The notes under the pieces were generated by a model. It was not told the origin of the DNA, did no database searches, and saw only the letters and a list, made by a program, of their open reading frames with translations. Below, in pieces: positions 61,169 to 64,000 of a stretch of 64,000 nt of DNA (position 1 is its first letter; the number at the start of each line of letters is the position of its first letter). The stretch is from Acridotheres tristis (taxonomy: Eukaryota > Chordata > Aves > Passeriformes > Sturnidae), in contig CM072908.1 of assembly GCA_037013685.1 (NCBI GenBank), positions 3,051,001 to 3,115,000 on the forward strand, in the 5' to 3' direction. The translations under genes and the position numbers were made by a program.

Positions 61169-64000
61169 TGCTTAGCCAGCCCTGACTTAGCAGAATATTC
61201 ACCCTCCACTCCAGGGGGTTCACACACACCCTGGGCACGTGGGGACTTCCCTGTGTCCATGGTCACTCTCCTGCACATCTGGAGTAACACCAACCTTCTT
61301 TCTCCATCCAGCTGAAACCCCCTGAGCCCACACTCTGCTTTGCCAGTCACTGTTTCCTGTCACTTGCCATGGCCTCTTCCCTGGAGGTAAGAAAATAACC
61401 TGGCTCACTCCTTCCCAGTGGTAATCTGTTGTTTTGGCATCCTGTGAATGACTGGTTTCAGGCGAGTCTGTCAGTGTCCCTTGCCAGCAACCAGGTTTTG
61501 GATGTTTGCTTTGGGAACATTTTGTGGTTGAGTGGCTGTGTTCCATTCCACATGTAAACATGGGCAAAACTCACATTTAACAGTTCTAAACACTTGGACA
61601 CTGGTCAAAGGGGCTACTCTGCTTCTCTTTATTTAATACACTGAGATTTTGCATAAAGTACAGAACAATTTAGTAGCAGGAATGCCCAGGACCTGCCAAA
61701 TGTATGATTTTGTTTGATTTTATTTTTAAAAATACCTAGCACACAAGCTGAGCCTTTATTTGGAAGGAGATATCGAGAAAGCAAAGCTTAATTGACTCTC
61801 AGACTGTACAACTGGAGTCATGTCTAAAAGCAAAGCTGCCTTTTCCCTCAGTGTGTGCTCGTATGGAGGCCACTTTCCACCCCTATTTTCATGAGTTGAA
61901 ACCACAGTAACTCCCCACACGACTGTGCCAGTATGGCTTGAGATTGTCACTGGGTCTCCAGCTCTTTCAAGCTTTGTTTTTGCTTTCTCAGTCCTCTGAT
62001 TGCTCCCAGTGATGCCAATCTGGTTCCTTGCAGTGGCTGCAGCACCAGGGCCTCGTGTCTGCTCAGCCCTTTCCCAAATCCAGACCTTTCCCTGCTTTTT
62101 CATGTGGCAGAAGGTGAATGTGTTTGGCCCTGTGTGTTTGGGCCCCCTCATTTTATACCCTGGATTGTTTGTTGAGGACCAAGCATTGAGCTCACACTCA
62201 CTTTCCACGCTCATGAGAAATCCAAGGGTGCTGCTGATGTCCTTGCACGTATTTATGGTGAGCTGACACACACTGTGTAATGAAACCACCACTTCCAGAC
62301 CTATTTTAGGTCTAAATATGCCCTTTAGGCCTCCAAAAGTAGGGCCTTTTCTAGTGAGGGACCTGGGAACAGCAAATCTCAGCCTTTCAGGCATTTGAGT
62401 TTAAGGGCACTTCTGGCTCATTGAACTCTCGTGGGTTTTTCATGCCCAGCCTGGAGAGGCCTGAGGATCTCTGGTAGCACTTGTTGGTGCTCCACAGCTT
62501 GTCTGCTCACATGATGCTGGCAAACTGCCTCATTTCCAGCTGCTAAATTGCATTCAAAGGCCATTTAAAATACTTTCCTAATAAAACTTGCCTATAAAAA
62601 TAGTTACTATAGCTGCTGCAAGGATGTTCTAGGAGCTGGTCCAAAAGACAGTCCCTACTGAGATGAGATCCACCCTCCTAAAAAAAGCTGAGAAATTGCA
62701 GCCTTAGCAGGATTCCAGCAGGAATGAGCAGCAGCAAAGTGGCAGAGGAAGTGTTAATCAAACCTTGGGCTTTCTTAGTTAATGCACAGTCACTGCTGCA
62801 GCTGATGGATCAGATAGGGAGCAGGGCTGGCTGGGTAGGGTTTCTGAGCTGTTTAAATATGTTACAGCTTGGCTTTTAAACTAGAAGAGCTTGGATTAAT
62901 TGAGTAAGTGGCACTTAAGAGATTGCCGTTTAGGAGGACGTGGAGTGTGGCTAAACACAGCCTGGGTGTTCGCTGGCTTTTCCCTCTCCCAGTCTGTGGC
63001 TGCTCTTTCCCCAGGCTGGGGACACAGCAGATCTGCAGCTTTTCTTGCCAGGGAGCTGAGACATGCAGCTGTTTCCATTCTTTGATCACAGGAGATAGCA
63101 CGACCAGCAGACCCAGTGCTGATGCAAACTCCTTTTTTATTCGGAACAAGCTCTGTTAAGCTCAGCCCAGCTGCTTGGGCTCCCAGGAGGGGCAGGGCAG
63201 GGCTGGTACAGTGTCCCCATGGCACATGGTACCTGCTGTGTCCTCTCTCTGGCCAGGTAGCACTATTCCCTGTTTGCCATCCCATTCCAAGTGTGCTGGA
63301 AATGCAACTTTTAAAGGATTATTTCTCCAAATGCAGCAGAAATTCTCGGGGGCTGACATTTCCCTCTGAGCTTGAACATCTCCTTTCCCTTCTCATGGAG
63401 GGGAAGGGTGGCTCTACCCCAGCCCCATCCAAAGAGCTGATGCTTTAATTTCTCTTTTTTGTTATCAATTCAGCAAGGAAAACCTTTCCAGGTCTTTCTG
63501 ATTTGTGGAAACCTCCTTCTCAGCACTTTGTCCCAGGACAGAGACTTGTTTTTCTTCTTATTTGGACATGCCTGGTTCATATTCCAGCTGCCACAAATAG
63601 CCCAATTTCTCTTCTTTCATCAGGGCTTTTTCCTTCTGTGCCATTCCAGGGGCAGACAGATCTGGATTGTCTCTACAGAAGGGATGACAGTAACAGAAGG
63701 AGCTGTCAGGGAGCTGCTCCCACTCCATCATTTGCTCAGAGCTGGGCACCTTTGTGTGTTTTCAATGAGGATTTAGGGGGCAAACCTTACAGGAACTCCT
63801 CTTTTACCCACTTAAGCCCATACCAAGGATAAAAGTGCACATCTCCAAGCACACCTGTAACTCTTATAAGCTTTTTACTGTTCTGCTCCCCCAAAAAAAT
63901 TGGAATAGTTTCATTATGCCCTGGTTTTTCTATGAGTTCCTTTGGAAATTGATGATTTTTTTTTTTCTGTTTCACCCTCTCCTTGCTCTCTCCTCAGTCT
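61169..64000. other. Intergenic, nothing firm
   Basis: Unique sequence to the window edge. A 212-codon minus-strand frame (61756-62394) without low complexity is discussed as a finding. No exon of a known neighbour gene is seen. Confidence 0.45.

Overview
This window looks like bird genomic DNA, most likely from a songbird. The interspersed repeats are short, truncated CR1 LINE copies. Several carry the wording I associate with passerine CR1 families, such as the 'ttaaagctcatcc' and 'ccaagccctgtccaacctgg' blocks. The one protein-coding gene has a vertebrate multi-exon structure with fairly short introns. There are no bacterial operons, tRNAs, rRNAs or CRISPR arrays.

One gene can be reconstructed completely: TTC34, a tetratricopeptide-repeat (TPR) protein, on the minus strand. 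It has seven coding exons between 24053 (ATG) and 12014 (TGA). All junctions are GT-AG, intron phases are 2,0,1,0,1,0, and the joined frame is intact at 1038 residues. A poly(A) signal lies at 11742-11747. A CpG-rich block at about 25370-25690 is the likely promoter. It holds a GC box and an RFX-type X-box match, and it sits between a 40-bp minisatellite (24137-25056) and a 24-bp minisatellite (25716-26241).

Layout: 1-11740 is intergenic sequence downstream of TTC34, with a 23-bp repeat, a G-rich 19-bp repeat and a few CR1 fragments. 11742-24107 is TTC34. 24108-26486 is its promoter and tandem-repeat region. 26487-64000 is a gene desert with scattered CR1 copies, microsatellites and several AT-rich or CpG-containing unique blocks that look like regulatory sequence. 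In human, TTC34 lies between MMEL1 and ACTRT2/PRDM16, with its 5' end facing PRDM16. If that order holds here, the desert on the right is the TTC34-PRDM16 interval and could hold long-range enhancers. I saw no exon of MMEL1, ACTRT2 or PRDM16.

I found no new enzymatic or defence-type system. The most interesting points are the X-box at the TTC34 promoter (a hint of a ciliary role), a TTC34 intron that stays open in frame and would add a hydrophobic segment if retained, an overlapping upstream ORF, a CTCF-like site, and candidate conserved enhancers in the desert.
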